Shown one piece after another: positions 47,292 to 58,644 of a stretch of 64,000 nt of DNA (within the stretch, counting starts at the first letter, position 1; each line of letters opens with the position of its first letter). The notes beneath the pieces are model-generated. The model worked only from the letters and a program-made list of their open reading frames with translations, had not been told where the DNA came from and did no database searches. The stretch covers positions 4,154,001 through 4,218,000 of the forward strand of contig NC_083603.1 of NCBI RefSeq assembly GCF_029168945.1, read 5' to 3'. The position numbers and the translations under genes are program-made. This DNA comes from Cannabis sativa. Lineage: Eukaryota; Streptophyta; Magnoliopsida; Rosales; Cannabaceae.

Positions 47292-47545
47292 TGGTTATAT
47301 GGGTACTATATAGTAACATTTTGTTTAGATCAAACTTTACCATATAAATTAATTTATTTTTTAAAATTCTCACTCTTTAAATCATTTTTCATTTTTGCCC
47401 TAGATGCTCCTCATGATACCATCATCTCTCTAAGATTGAGGCCCATTTTAGGATTTTGTTGGTTTATAAATTACTACTTATTTTATTCCACAAAACCTAA
47501 ACACATTTTGATCACTCTTCCAATATTTGCAAGTGATTAATTCAA
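47292..47545. repeat. 250-bp dispersed repeat, copy 2
   Basis: Direct copy of 29,188-29,437, about 18 kb away, with the same order of landmarks and moderate divergence. Confidence 0.8.
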
Positions 47546-47553
47546 TAAATTTA

Positions 47554-47863
47554 GGTAGCGTTTGGTTGGAGGTAATGAAATGGAATGGAATGGAAAGGAA
47601 ACAATTTTCATTGCATTCCTTTGTTTGGTTGCTTTTTAAAGTATTGGAATGGCATTCCAATGGAATGCTCTTTCCACCATTTTGGTGGAATGGCCATTCA
47701 ATTTTAAAAAGAAATGAATGACCATTCTAATGTAACAAGAAAAAAATTTTAATTATTTTTTTATCAATTTTTTTTTATGCATTTTAAATTTTATTCATTT
47801 CCATTCCTATTCCTATTCCCATTCTTATTCCTATATTTTCATTCCTCCCAACGAAACGCCTCC
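47554..47863. mobile_element. Tourist-like (PIF/Harbinger-type) MITE, 310 bp
   Basis: Terminal repeats GGTAGCGTTTGGTTGG and the complement of GGAGGCGTTTCGTTGG, flanked by TTA on both sides (47,551-47,553 and 47,864-47,866). The interior is full of GGAATGG/CCATTCC words. Related to the intronic element at 16,973-17,233. Confidence 0.8.
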
Positions 47864-47866
47864 TTA

Positions 47867-48604
47867 GATGCATGCAACACCAAACTATATGAACACATCT
47901 AATAGCAAGTTTTTATTAATGTTTTAATTTAACAATTTATATTAAAAATAGAAAAAATATTTCATTTTATTCCATTCTTTTTATTCATTTTTACAAAAAA
48001 TAATTAAAAATATTAATTATTCTATTTGAACTATGTTTATACTTTTGTTTTAATTATTTAAAAAAAAAATAGAAGAAAAGACTATTTTAATTTAAATTAT
48101 AGATTTTTTAATTACATTAAATTTTATATCATTTTTTTCTCAATCTATTTTAATTGTTCTAAGGTCACTTTTAATATGTAATATTTTCCTAACAATGAGG
48201 AGAGAATAATTATATGGTTTTCTTATTTAATTCATTATATAAGTCACTTTTCACATAAAGATATAAATATATATATAAATTAACTTCAAAACATTTTATG
48301 TTTGAACTAAAAATATTCATTGAATTGAGACCCACCCCCATAAATTTTTTTTTTATTTTTATAAAAAAAAGCACAAAAAGAATACTATAATAAAAGATGT
48401 ATTTTATTTATTTTTTATATGCTGCTTTAGATTTAGACCTAATAAGCAATTGTACTCACCCTATTAGATCATTGGATTTGAATAGTAAGGGGAAAAAGAA
48501 ATCCCAAATTGAGTTGTTTAAGTACATCACTTTATTTTTCTCACTTAACCCTAAAAACAAATATTTACTATACTATAAGTAATAGTTATGACTCCTCTTA
48601 TTTG
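47867..48604. other. AT-rich intergenic DNA
   Basis: No gene or clear element. Confidence 0.45.
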
Positions 48605-48792
48605 TATGAGAAACGCTAAAATGTATCAGTGGTGTCTAATATTTTTTTATGTGTTAATATCATTATTAGTCCAAATAAATATCGGGTCTCATATAGTTTA
48701 GTATAATAATTTTTAAGGAGTATCGTTAGCCAATTGCAAGACGACATATCTAGAGGTGTTAAGCACTATTGGTATCCAATAATAATGCTATA
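48605..48792. repeat. Short MITE-like repeat, copy 2
   Basis: Relative of 44,920-45,050, with a longer middle. Ends GGTGTTAAGCACTATTGGTA. Confidence 0.5.
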
Positions 48793-48825
48793 TTTATATA
48801 TATTCGGGGTAAGTTTACAGTACAT

Positions 48826-49361
48826 CCTAGGGTTGTACAAAAAAATTTGTAAACCGCCCAAACCGAACCGAAAAAACCGATAAAAATTACAAACTGAAAT
48901 AACCCGAAAAAATTACAAACCGCCCAATCTGTTAATTGGGCGGGTTGAAAATAGGTCCAACCTGCCCAATTAAACAGACCAACCCGACCAACCCGATTTT
49001 GCACCTTTAATTTTTTTTTTAAGTTTTTAGTTTTTATTATATATAACATAAATGATTAAATATATAATTATATAAAGTTATATACTTAATTATTAATTTT
49101 AAAGTCATATATATAGTGTTATACTTTGGTGGAATATAATTTTTTTAATTTATCTTTTTAATTTTTATTGATTTTGACTTTAAAACTAAAACTAAAAAAA
49201 AAAAAAAAAGTTTGGCCGGTTTGGGCGGGTTAAGCCGACCAAACCGCCCAAACCGTTGGTCGGTTTATAGATTTTTTTTTACATTGAGCGGGTTGCACTT
49301 AAATTTTAGCAACCCGAACTTTAGATTGGGTTAGAAAATATATAGGATAAACCGCCCAAAC
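48826..49361. repeat. Repeat with AACCGCCCAAACCG motifs
   Basis: Left end TAGGGTTGTACAAAAAAATT resembles hAT-type termini. Both ends are packed with AACCGCCC/GGGCGGTT and ACCGAACCG words, the middle is AT-rich. No matching right terminus is present; it stops where the Cassandra-type fragment begins, so it is truncated or recombined. Confidence 0.55.
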
Positions 49362-49544
49362 CGACCTCATGGGAAGTTTTCCCAGGAAGCGTGCGAGTGA
49401 GGACAAAGCATGCTGAAAACACTTGTGTTGGTCTGTAGGGTCAGTTATCAATCCAGAATGCAGCCAGAGTGGCGTACCCGTGTATAAGAGCCATTATTCC
49501 ATGGGTGTAAGGACCCAATGGAGGTTTGAAGCGGGGACGTTACA
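49362..49544 (+). mobile_element. 3' part of a Cassandra-type (5S-carrying) LTR
   Basis: Begins inside the 5S-like region (GACCTCATGGGAAGTTTTCC, cf. the 3' part of plant 5S rRNA) and ends GGGGACGTTACA, the LTR terminus. It aligns over its length with 52,098-52,283 (GGGTCAGTYATCAAT, AGTGRCGTACYC, GTGTATAAGA, GTGGGTGTAAG-CCCA). The 5' half of the LTR is missing. Confidence 0.75.
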
Positions 49545-49549
49545 ACTTT

Positions 49550-49931
49550 TCTTTGAAAATTTAAAGTTTTAGTTAGATATTACCGTTAAATACTAACTGG
49601 ATTACTACTGTATCGACTTCGAGGTTTTACCGTTACATATACACAGATGTATACAGTGGTCATCCAGTTGATATTTAACGGTAATATTTAACTGGCGTGT
49701 CAAATTTGCAAAGAAAAATAAACATAAGGGAGTTTTGCCACAAAAAAAAAAAAAAGATAAGAGGGTTAAGTGTATAAAACTTAAAACATAAGGGAGTTTT
49801 GCCACAAAAAAAAATAAGGAGGTTAAGTGTATAAAAATTAAAATATAAGGGAGTTTTACCACCAAAAATAAAAATAAAGAGGTTAAGTGTATAAAAATTA
49901 AAACATAAGGGGGTTTCGCCGTAAATTGCTC
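49550..49931. mobile_element. Partial copy of the 14.2-kb foldback element
   Basis: Matches 14,385-14,755: same inner inverted repeat (ATTACCGTTAAATACTAACT), same TGTATCGACTTCGAGG, then the right arm repeats ending GGGTTTCGCCGTAAATTGCT. The left arm is absent. The junction with the LTR end at 49,544 is sharp. Confidence 0.85.
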
Positions 49932-51396
49932 AAAATAATATTATAATTTTTTTCAATGCTAAAAACAAAATCAATCCACCAATAAAACAAAATCTAACAA
50001 ATTTATAAAAAAATTTAAAACCCTACTACAAAAATTATCAACATACATATTATATAGGTTATTTTATCAATATAAAAAAGTAATAAAAAAAATTATAAAA
50101 ATATAGTTATATAGAATTTTAAATATTTTTATATGATATTTATAATTTTATTTAGAGAAAATACTATTTTTTGTTGTTAATTTTCTATTATTTATATATT
50201 TTAATTTATTATTGTTTTAATATTATTTTTTTTATTATTTTTGAATTACTCTACAAGTATGAAAAAATATTTTCGTCTTATCTACATAAAATATAAAATT
50301 AATATTTTAGGTAGATATTCCTATGATCCCACATGAAGTTGGTATACATTTTTTTTTTTAAAAAAATCAAAGATATTAATTAAATAAAAAATATATAAAT
50401 ATAATTAATGTAGTTATTAATATTATAGAAGTTAATGAAAAGGGACAAGAGGGGTTCTGTTACCCCAAAACAGAGTCCTGTAATGTCTGCCAACCATAAC
50501 TAAAACTAAACAAAACACAGTACTTTTGTTTTGTGTTTTCAATTTCACACTTTCCTATTAATTAATTAATTAAATAATTAAATATATTATAAAATTATAC
50601 CAAAATAATTTGAATGACTACTCATGTTTCCTAGGCAACAAAAAAACATTACATAAAATTATATATATAGCTAGCTATGACCAATGGTCACACCCTGTTA
50701 ACTGAAGTTAACACTCTGATTATTTATTTATTTATTTATTAATATTTATAATGCTTTTGATAAAAATGAGACAGAGAAGACAGAAGTGTAGATTAATCAA
50801 TTCAATGACATTTTTTTTTATCTCTCTATTCAGATCACTCGATCCTATAAATATATATATAGATGTATATAGCTATATAGCTAGTTAAAATATATATATA
50901 TAGGCCGAAAAGGCAAAAGGAATGAGAGAAAAACTTTGAATTGAAAGAAAAGAAAGAATGAGTAGACTGATTTATATGTATACATAATATATATCATCAT
51001 CACCTATATATATGTGTACATATATATATATAACATAGATATCTGTTTCTCTGTTTTTAATGAAGAGTCCAATATGACACAATCACCAGTATACATAACA
51101 TTTATATTAGTTTTAGAGAGAGAAAGAGAAAGAGAAGTGTGGTAGTGTCAGCATCATGGGGTTCTTAGTTGGCACGTGGGAGTCAGTGCATAAAGATATA
51201 TTTATATATATATATATATATTAGGGTTCTTATTATTCTTATCTATTATTATGTTAGTTTAGTTAAGTATCGAATTTTATATAATTGAAGAAAATAATAT
51301 TTAAGAAATATTACTAACTAATTATAGATGTTACTTATAAAAGATACTGTGACAGTTACTAATCTCGTAATCTGTAAAGAGAAATACCGAGTAAGT
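49932..51396. other. Intergenic DNA with promoter-like motifs but no gene
   Basis: AT-rich. Around 50,880-51,240 there are GA-rich stretches (AGAGAGAGAAAGAGAAAGAG), a G-box-like GGCACGTGGGA at 51,171-51,181 and many TATA runs. No coding exons follow that I can support. Confidence 0.4.
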
Positions 51397-52283
51397 TGTG
51401 CAATCTCACACCACCTAGAAAAAGTCATGTAAGATGATTTTGAGACTGTATAGGTATGAGACTACACAGTTAAAGATGACTTAAATGTATTGATACTACA
51501 ATAAATTTTACTTTTAGTCATAATAAAATTTGTGACTAAAGATAAAAAAAGTTGTGGCTTATTATAAATTATTATTATTGTGTTGCGACTAAAAGGTCCG
51601 TGACTAAAAATATTAGTCACAAAAATTACAATTTGTTGTAACTAAATGTAGTTTTAGTCACAATAATTGTTGTGACTAAAACTATATTAGTGATAACTTA
51701 TAATTAAATATTATGTTCTAGTCATAAATAATTATTTGTTGCGACTAAAAGGTCCGTGACTAAAAATATTAGTCACAAAAATTAATATTTGTAGTAACTA
51801 AATGTAGTTTTAGTCACAATATTTATTGTGACTAAAACTAAATTAGTAACAACTTATAACTAACTATTATGTTTTAGTCAAAAATAATTTTTTAATTGTG
51901 ACTAAAATTCACATTTAGTAACAAAATAATTATGTTGTAACTAAAAGGTTGTCACTAAAACTAGCGGTTTTTTGTAGTGTGATTGGTTGGTACTACCTAT
52001 ATTGACAAGGTGCATATTGTTTTTTGATAGCCCATCATGAAAGAACTTCACGGTTAGGCATGCTTAACTTGGTGTAATTTCAGGATGTGTGATCTCCTTA
52101 GAAGTTTTTCCTAGAAGTATGCGAGTGATGATATATAAAGCACGCTAAAAACACTCATAACTCATGTTGGTTTTTAGGGTCAGTCATCAATTCAAGAAGC
52201 AGTCAGAGTGACGTACTCATGTATAAGAATCATCATTTCGTGGGTGTAAGAGCCCATTAAAAATTTAAAGCGGTGACATTACA
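51397..52283 (+). mobile_element. Cassandra-type TRIM LTR with 5S-rRNA-like core, split by a MITE
   Basis: Begins TGTGCAATCTCACACCACCT and ends GGTGACATTACA. Positions 52,031-52,125 resemble plant 5S rRNA through the internal promoter region: CCCATCA, GAACTTC, GGTTAGGCATGCTT, CAGGATGTGTGATCTCCTTA, GAAGT. An LTR carrying a 5S-like core is the defining trait of Cassandra TRIM retrotransposons. A 486-bp CACTA-type MITE sits inside. Without it the LTR is about 400 bp. No second LTR or primer-binding site follows, so it is solo or truncated. The 5S copy is too diverged to be a functional rRNA gene. Confidence 0.75.
51494..51979. mobile_element. CACTA-type MITE (486 bp) with TGA target duplication
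   Basis: Left end TACTACAATAAATTTTAC, right end GGTTTTTTGTAGTG, inverted CACTACAA termini. Flanked by TGA on both sides (51,491-51,493 and 51,980-51,982), the 3-bp duplication of CACTA elements. The interior is filled with TTTTAGTCACAA/TTGTGACTAAAA repeats. No ORF. Confidence 0.88.
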
Positions 52284-53770
52284 AATACGAAGCACTACTC
52301 GTGCTGAATACCAACGCTAAAGTTGATTGTAGCGAAATTCTTTATGATTTTATTTCATACACTTAAATTCTCTATTTTCAAACTAATAAAGTAATAATTT
52401 AATTTTACTTTCACTTATATATAAATATATACAATAGTTATCTAGTTAGTATGTAGTAGTAATATTTTAACTAATGAAAAATAAATTTAAAGGAAATTTG
52501 TCTCCCATTATTCTTTATATATTATTAAATCAATATTATTATTAGATATTAATAGCGATCAATACCTTTTATAAATAGTTGACCATTAATTAATTAATAA
52601 TAGTTTATAAAATCTATTTTTTATAATTATATTAAACTCCATATTACATAAAAAAAAAAAAGAAAAAGCTAATTAACAACCATACCTTTAACCAATTCTC
52701 ATATTATTATTTATGTGTGCATACAAACATATATGGAATAGATATATATATGCACAAATTTTAGTCTTCACTTCAAAAAAAATATTAAGGGGGACTAGGA
52801 TTGAGGTGTATTGGGTTTTTGACACGTGTCATATAGAGAAGATAGAGATGTATAGTAGTACGGGCAATTCTTAGCCGTTTTTTGGGGGTTTAATAGGGTA
52901 GGGGACTGAATGAAGAAGAAGAAGAAGAAGAGAGAGAATCGTATTAAGTAGTAAAAGTACTAGTAGTAGTGGTGGTTTTAGAGAGAGAAAGTGAAAGAGG
53001 AAAGAGAGAGAGAGAGAGATTTTGAATGAATGAATGAAGTAAGTTTGAAAGGTCAGGTCAGGTCAGGTCAGGTCTAAGGTCAGGTCAGGTCAGATGTCAG
53101 TGTCATTTAACCCATCTTCACATGCACTCTTTCGTCTTGTCAAATCATTTGGAATCATTATATATATTATTATATTTATATATGTATTTGTATTTCACAC
53201 TTGTCTTACCAAATTTCAACACTTTCACTTTGTCTTCAAATAATAAATTATATATTTTTTTTCATTATTGTTATTACCATACAAAAACTACGTACGTACG
53301 TATGAAATAGTAATAATACTATAACATGTATACGTGTGTAGGCCATGTAGGTTAAAAATGGTTAATATATATAATAACATGTAACACATTATATACTAAG
53401 TTTTAGAGAGTTGAATAATATTTGTTGAATGTAGTTATAATTTACTAATAATTTAAGAGTATTGTGTGTTGGAATCTACTAACCTTAGTGACTTGTTAGA
53501 GAGTTTTTTTTTTTTTTTTCCTATTAATAAAAGTGATTTTAGATTAATACCATAAATTAAATTTTATAGTCATTACATAAATTATTATTTGGTAGTTCGA
53601 CAAGATCGACCAATTCAGTTACATTCTTAGTAAAAACCTATTTAACCACATTATGAAATGAAAAATTACATTATTTAAAAATAAAAATAAAATTACAACT
53701 TAACAAAAAAATATAATTTAATCTAGGTTACTTTTAAAGGATGCAACTCTTAAAAATAGGTTTGTCGATA
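52284..53770. other. Intergenic DNA with a GA-rich patch, G-box and GGTCA array
   Basis: A palindromic G-box, GACACGTGTC, is at 52,821-52,830. A leader-like GAA/GA-rich tract covers 52,910-53,030. Eight or so tandem GGTCA pentamers lie at 53,051-53,095, and a CGTA repeat at 53,290-53,302. No coding exon was identified downstream, so no promoter call is made. Confidence 0.45.
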
Positions 53771-54379
53771 TGTATTAAGAGTTTAGTCCCACATTGCTAA
53801 TGTGTGGAAATAAATTATGAGATATAAGATGAATAGGCTACTCCTCCTATTCTCAATTGGTTTTGAAATGGAACCCCGTTCATCTTATCCCCAAATTCTT
53901 AATATAGTATCAGAGCCTCTTGTGATCCGTTGTGAGCCCAAATTGCCACCAGTCCAAAAAGCCATTTATGATCCGTTATGAGCCAAAGTGCCGCCGGTCC
54001 AACCAGATACTTCTGTTATCTCCCCTTTAACCTCCATTTGGGACCTTTCATCCAATGTATGCCAGTTTCCAGCATTGGGGTCTTTGATCTGTTTCAAAAT
54101 CCACAAATAATTTCTTGACGTGTATACCCACAAATTTCTCGATATTTTGCCTTGTGGGATTCTTTCAAATGTCACGTTCGGTCCTGTAATCTCTTAAAGG
54201 TCGTTCGTTATACCTACACTTTCCATACCCAAACGTGAGGAGGGTGTATTAAGAGTTAGTCCCACATTGCTAATGTGTGGAAATAAATTGTGATATATAA
54301 GATGAATGAGCTACTCCTCCCATTGCCAATTAGTTTTGAGATGGAACCCCATTCATCTTATCTCCAAATTCTAATAATA
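53771..54379 (+). mobile_element. TRIM retrotransposon (about 609 bp), both LTRs present
   Basis: Two ~135-bp direct repeats, 53,771-53,906 and 54,245-54,379, start TGTATTAAGAG and share GTCCCACATTGCTAATGTG, GATATAAGATGAAT and TTCATCTTATC. Right after the first is TATCAGAGCC, matching a primer-binding site for initiator tRNA-Met. A purine-rich CGTGAGGAGGG precedes the second. The 340-bp middle is too short for gag/pol, hence TRIM. A 69-codon minus-strand frame (53,966-54,175) crosses the middle. Confidence 0.85.
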
Positions 54380-54878
54380 TGTTTTTTGAGTTTTTGGCGG
54401 TTAAATCATTTCAACTATTGTACTTAATCTTCTAAAGTTTAAATTTTAGCGATAAAATCTCCCAAATTACTAAACTGTTAGCAAATTTATAGTTTCATCT
54501 GGTTATTTACTACCATGGACTACTTATGTGTCAACTTTTATATACGTTTAACATTTATATTAGTACACCTAATATTATTGTTTTAAAATTCATTTAAAAT
54601 TAAATAAAAATATAAATATTATAAATTTTGAAATAATTTTTTATAATTTTTAAATTATAATATTATTAGGTGTACCAATATTATAAATATGTCACGTGTA
54701 CAAGAGTGCACATAAGCAATCTATGTTATCGGTTAATTGTGAAATATAGATGACACCTTAAATTTGTTAATCGTTCAGTAATTTAGAGAGATTTACCATC
54801 AAAGTTTGAGTTTAGAGGGTTCAGTACAAGTGAAATAATGATAGTTAAGAGTTTAACCGCAAAAAACTCATATTTTTT
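54380..54878. mobile_element. Foldback MITE (about 500 bp)
   Basis: Inverted ends GTTTTTTGAGTTTTTGGCGG and the complement of ATGAGTTTTTTGCGGTTAAA, with inverted similarity continuing inward to a centre near 54,635 (ACACCTAATATTATTG and its counterpart). It directly abuts the TRIM. Non-coding. Confidence 0.7.
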
Positions 54879-57221
54879 TTCTTCATATTTTTTATATCTA
54901 AATAGTTATAACTATATCATTTTTTATATGATGTGGATATTATAATTAGTTAAGATATTATAGAATTTGAAAATTTTAAAATAATTTACAATATAGACAG
55001 TATATAGTTCAAATAGTCTATTTTATACACGCATAAGAAAAAAAGAGACATGTGTGCAACAGATTATTTGAATCTTATTTTTAATTAACATGTTAAATGA
55101 TATTATGAATTTTACAAAATTTTATAAAATGTCTTTAATAACTATGCTATATACTATCATATGAAGTAATTAGGACTAAAACTATCTGGTTATTGAAAAT
55201 ACGAAAGAGTATATCAATATACTTATTTCAGAGGGTGCACCATAAAATTTTCCTAAAAATTATTACTAGAAAATAAATAAATTGTTACTAAAACAGTATT
55301 ATTTACCATAATTTATTGTGATCGAAATATATTTTTAGTAAAAATATTAATAATTTATATCTAAATATTATTTTTTAGTAATAAATCATTTTTAATACAA
55401 CTAAAAATGATATGTAAAAATTCTTTTAGAAGTAATCATCACTAAAGAGTTTGTTTTAGTGCATGATTTTTATCATTAATTTACCTACCTCAAAGCATTT
55501 CTAATAGTACTTTCTCTATTCTATCTTTTAAAAAAATCATTAAAAAACAATTTGTTTTTTTTTTTATTTTACATAACACACCATCTATCATATTGTTCTC
55601 TAAATTTTCTTTATATCTATATAATAGCAATATTAACAAAAATAGAATAAAGTACAATTTAAATATTATTAAAATATATTTGAAAGAAAGAAAATAGAGT
55701 TCAATTTAAATAAAGTACAATTTAAATTTGCTACTTTGTTCAAAATTTTAAAAAATCTCTATATTTTAAACAAGCTACTGTAAAGTAATTCTGAAACTAA
55801 GTAATCTCACACACATATATATATATATATTCAATATTTCTAAATTATAAATACTAGTGGAGACATAAATATAATAATTATATAATCTATATTGAGGTCA
55901 AATCATTTGTGTATTACGTACTATAATAACATATTATTGTAATAATGAGTAGTTTTAATTTATTTCTCTTTTATTCTAGTACTAGATAAAGCAATGTTGA
56001 TGATAATATATATATAAACACTATAGCTAAACAGTACTACTTTGGCTGATCAGACCTTTTATATGCGATTAATTATGATATATATTTATATATATATATA
56101 TTTATATATATATAGTTGATTGGTTTAATTAATTAAGAAGGTTCTAAAGATTTTTCTTCTGATGATTCATCATTCATCCATATATATATATGGATCTTCA
56201 ATTCTCATTTATAAAGTATTGATCAATATTAAAAAGTCACATAACTAACAATTGATAACCACTCGAGGCTAGCTCAACTAACCATAAAAAATACCGTGGG
56301 CGTGCATGTGTGGGTTGGGATCCTAACTCTATGTGCCAGCATCCGCGCTCGGTGAGAAAATGGGCAAGTGTTCTTTAGAATGATTAGGCGTAATGTAGGT
56401 AAATCGGGTTAAAAGTGAAAGTCACCAAAAATTGGTGGAATGCTCTCCAAACAAATTCACTTGAGTGAGAATATAAAATCTAATCCTAGAAATATAGCAT
56501 TTTTTTTTTTATTACTCATGATTTTGATGCGTTTTGAAATAGAGAAATTCAAATTTCAATTTTCACAATAAATATATACGTTCAAAAAAAAATCAGTCAC
56601 ATAATTTTTTTTTAAAAAAAAATGGATATATTGCATGAAGTCTAAAAAGTCTTAAGATATAAGGACTAAGGAGGATCTCAGAAAATTAAATAACTAAATC
56701 CATAAAGAAGCTTCCAACTACTAAACACGAGAATCATCTAAAACAAGCGTCCTCTTTACAATGATTGAATAATATAACTAAGATGGTACTTGTTTTTCAA
56801 AAAATATTATTAAATAATATAACTAATACCTAATTATTATTAATTTATAAAATATATAAAATTTAATCAAATTTTAAATTTATTTATAAAAAAAAATTAT
56901 ATCTAACTAATTTTATTAAACAATAAAATAAATAAATAAATTTAGCTACTTTAAATAATATAATTAATAAAATTATTATTAAATATAATTAATTAATTGA
57001 ATTAATGTCTAATTTAAATTAAAATTTATACATAAAAATAATTATTTAATTTTGTTGACACTTTTAGAATAAATTTAAATATTTCAAATTATTTTCTTAA
57101 AAAAATAATAATTAATTGATTGGTTTAAAGTGTTAGTTTTAACAGTAAACTTTAACGGAAAAAAAACTGTCAAACTAATAATTTTCATTAAATAGTCACA
57201 CTTAATATAAAGAGATATATA
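54879..57221. other. AT-rich intergenic DNA with a SINE-like patch
   Basis: Positions 55,255-55,480 look like a very decayed TTTAGT-type CACTA MITE. Positions 56,262-56,350 (GGCTAGCTCAACTAACC, then GGTTGGGATCC about 35 bases later) resemble tRNA-type boxes A and B of a SINE. No gene. Confidence 0.4.
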
Positions 57222-57583
57222 ATATATAGGGTAAATAGCAGCATAAGTACTCAAAGTTTTAAGTTTGTAAGAAACATAAATCCAATATTTATTTTTAACG
57301 GCATAAGTACCTAATATTTGTAAAACTCCAATTTTGCCAGTAAAAACTTCGTTTTGAATTTATTAAAAAAACATTTGAAAGTAACTGATACTACATGTTT
57401 CTGTTTAGACCTAATCATCTAGAATGTAATCTTTATATGTGTTATGTTTAAGACAATAATAGAGTATGTACTCGCGAGATTAGAGAAAATTACAGTTTTA
57501 TAGATATTGTATACTTATGCTACTTTAAATAAATATTAGATTTACACCATTTATAAACTTAAAATTTTAAGTGCTTTTATTTA

Positions 57584-57592
<9 letters not shown>
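57222..57592. mobile_element. Foldback MITE (about 370 bp)
   Basis: The left arm has AGCAGCATAAGTACTC, TTTTAAGTTTGTAAG and CCAATATTTATTT. The right arm is the complement of AAAGCACTTAAAATTTTAAG, TTTATAAATGG and CTAATATTTATTT. A related half seems present near 63,200-63,300. Confidence 0.6.
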
Positions 57593-57620
<28 letters not shown>

Positions 57621-58094
57621 TTGTATGTAACATCTTTTTCTCTAGGTGCGGTGGTAATGAATTAGCATGTGCATGTCCAAATAAATCATAGTTAAATTTA
57701 TATACTTGAGTTATTGAAAAAAGAACCATTACAAAACCCAAGTAAAAACTTTTACAGTACAAAATGATGCATTTGTTTGGAATCCAATGCTATTATTTGC
57801 TCAATCCCTAACTCTTAGTATAATTATAATATAGACAAATAAAATAATTTTAAATCTCCTCTTAAAATAAAAAAAAAAAAAAATGAGTCAGCATTCTTAA
57901 TAAAAATACGTTTGGTAATATTTTTTTAAATCAAATTTTTATATTTTAATTAAAAAAATAAAAATATTTTTTAATAACATATTTAATAAAATTGTTCACT
58001 TTTTAATTTTTTTAATTAAGAATCAAAATTTTAAAAATTTTGAAAATAAAAAAAAATTACTTTCAATTTTTTAAACAATTTTTCTTTTAATCAA

Positions 58095-58542
58095 TATTTT
58101 AGACTCTGATCCCAACTTAGACCTTGACACCTGAGCCCAAACCCCGACCTCAGCCCTAACCCGGACTCGAACCCTGGATCCCAGACCCTAGACCTAAACC
58201 TTGACTCAGACGCATGCCCGGACTTGAACCTAAACCCAGACCTCAAATTCGGCCATGGACTTAAACTGAGACCCGAACTCGGGCCTGAACCTGAACCCCA
58301 ACCTCGACCTTGGACTCAGACTCGACCCCAACCCGAACCCCAGACCCTAAGCCGAACCTGGACCTCGACCCCGACCTCAAACCTGGACCCTGAACTCGAA
58401 CCCGAACTTAGCCCCAGACTCGGATCCCAACCCCGACCCCTTCCTGGCCTGGGTTCCAAACCCCGCTCCAGCCTCGAACCCGTACCCGAATCCCAACTCC
58501 CAGACCTGGACCTCGGCCCCAGCCCTGACCCGAACATGACTT
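58095..58542 (+). repeat. GC-rich degenerate hexamer array
   Basis: About 450 bp made almost only of six-base units of the form RACCYN (GACCTC, AACCCG, GACCCC, GACTCG and so on) on the plus strand. It is strongly biased to A and C and stands out in AT-rich DNA. The six-base period leaves long frames open on both strands (for example 58,224-58,544), giving meaningless Pro/Glu/Leu-rich strings. It directly precedes the decayed gypsy pol. Confidence 0.85.
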
Positions 58543-58644
58543 AAAAAAAATTAAAAAATAAAAATAAAATTTACAAAACATGCTTTTGCTTCTCTATTTT
58601 TAAAATTGAAAAATAAAAGTGGTTGTAGAATTCATTTTTATTTT

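Noticed and set aside
48759..49049. 96-codon minus-strand ORF (FNWAGWTYFQPAQL...)
   Set aside because: It translates the AACCGCCC-type repeat; no protein family character.
52031..52125. Functional 5S rRNA gene
   Set aside because: The similarity is clear but diverged and incomplete and sits inside an LTR; a Cassandra-type element explains it better.
58224..58544. 106-codon Pro/Glu/Leu-rich ORF and its minus-strand shadow
   Set aside because: Both frames are open only because the DNA is a six-base repeat; the peptide is just the repeat translated.
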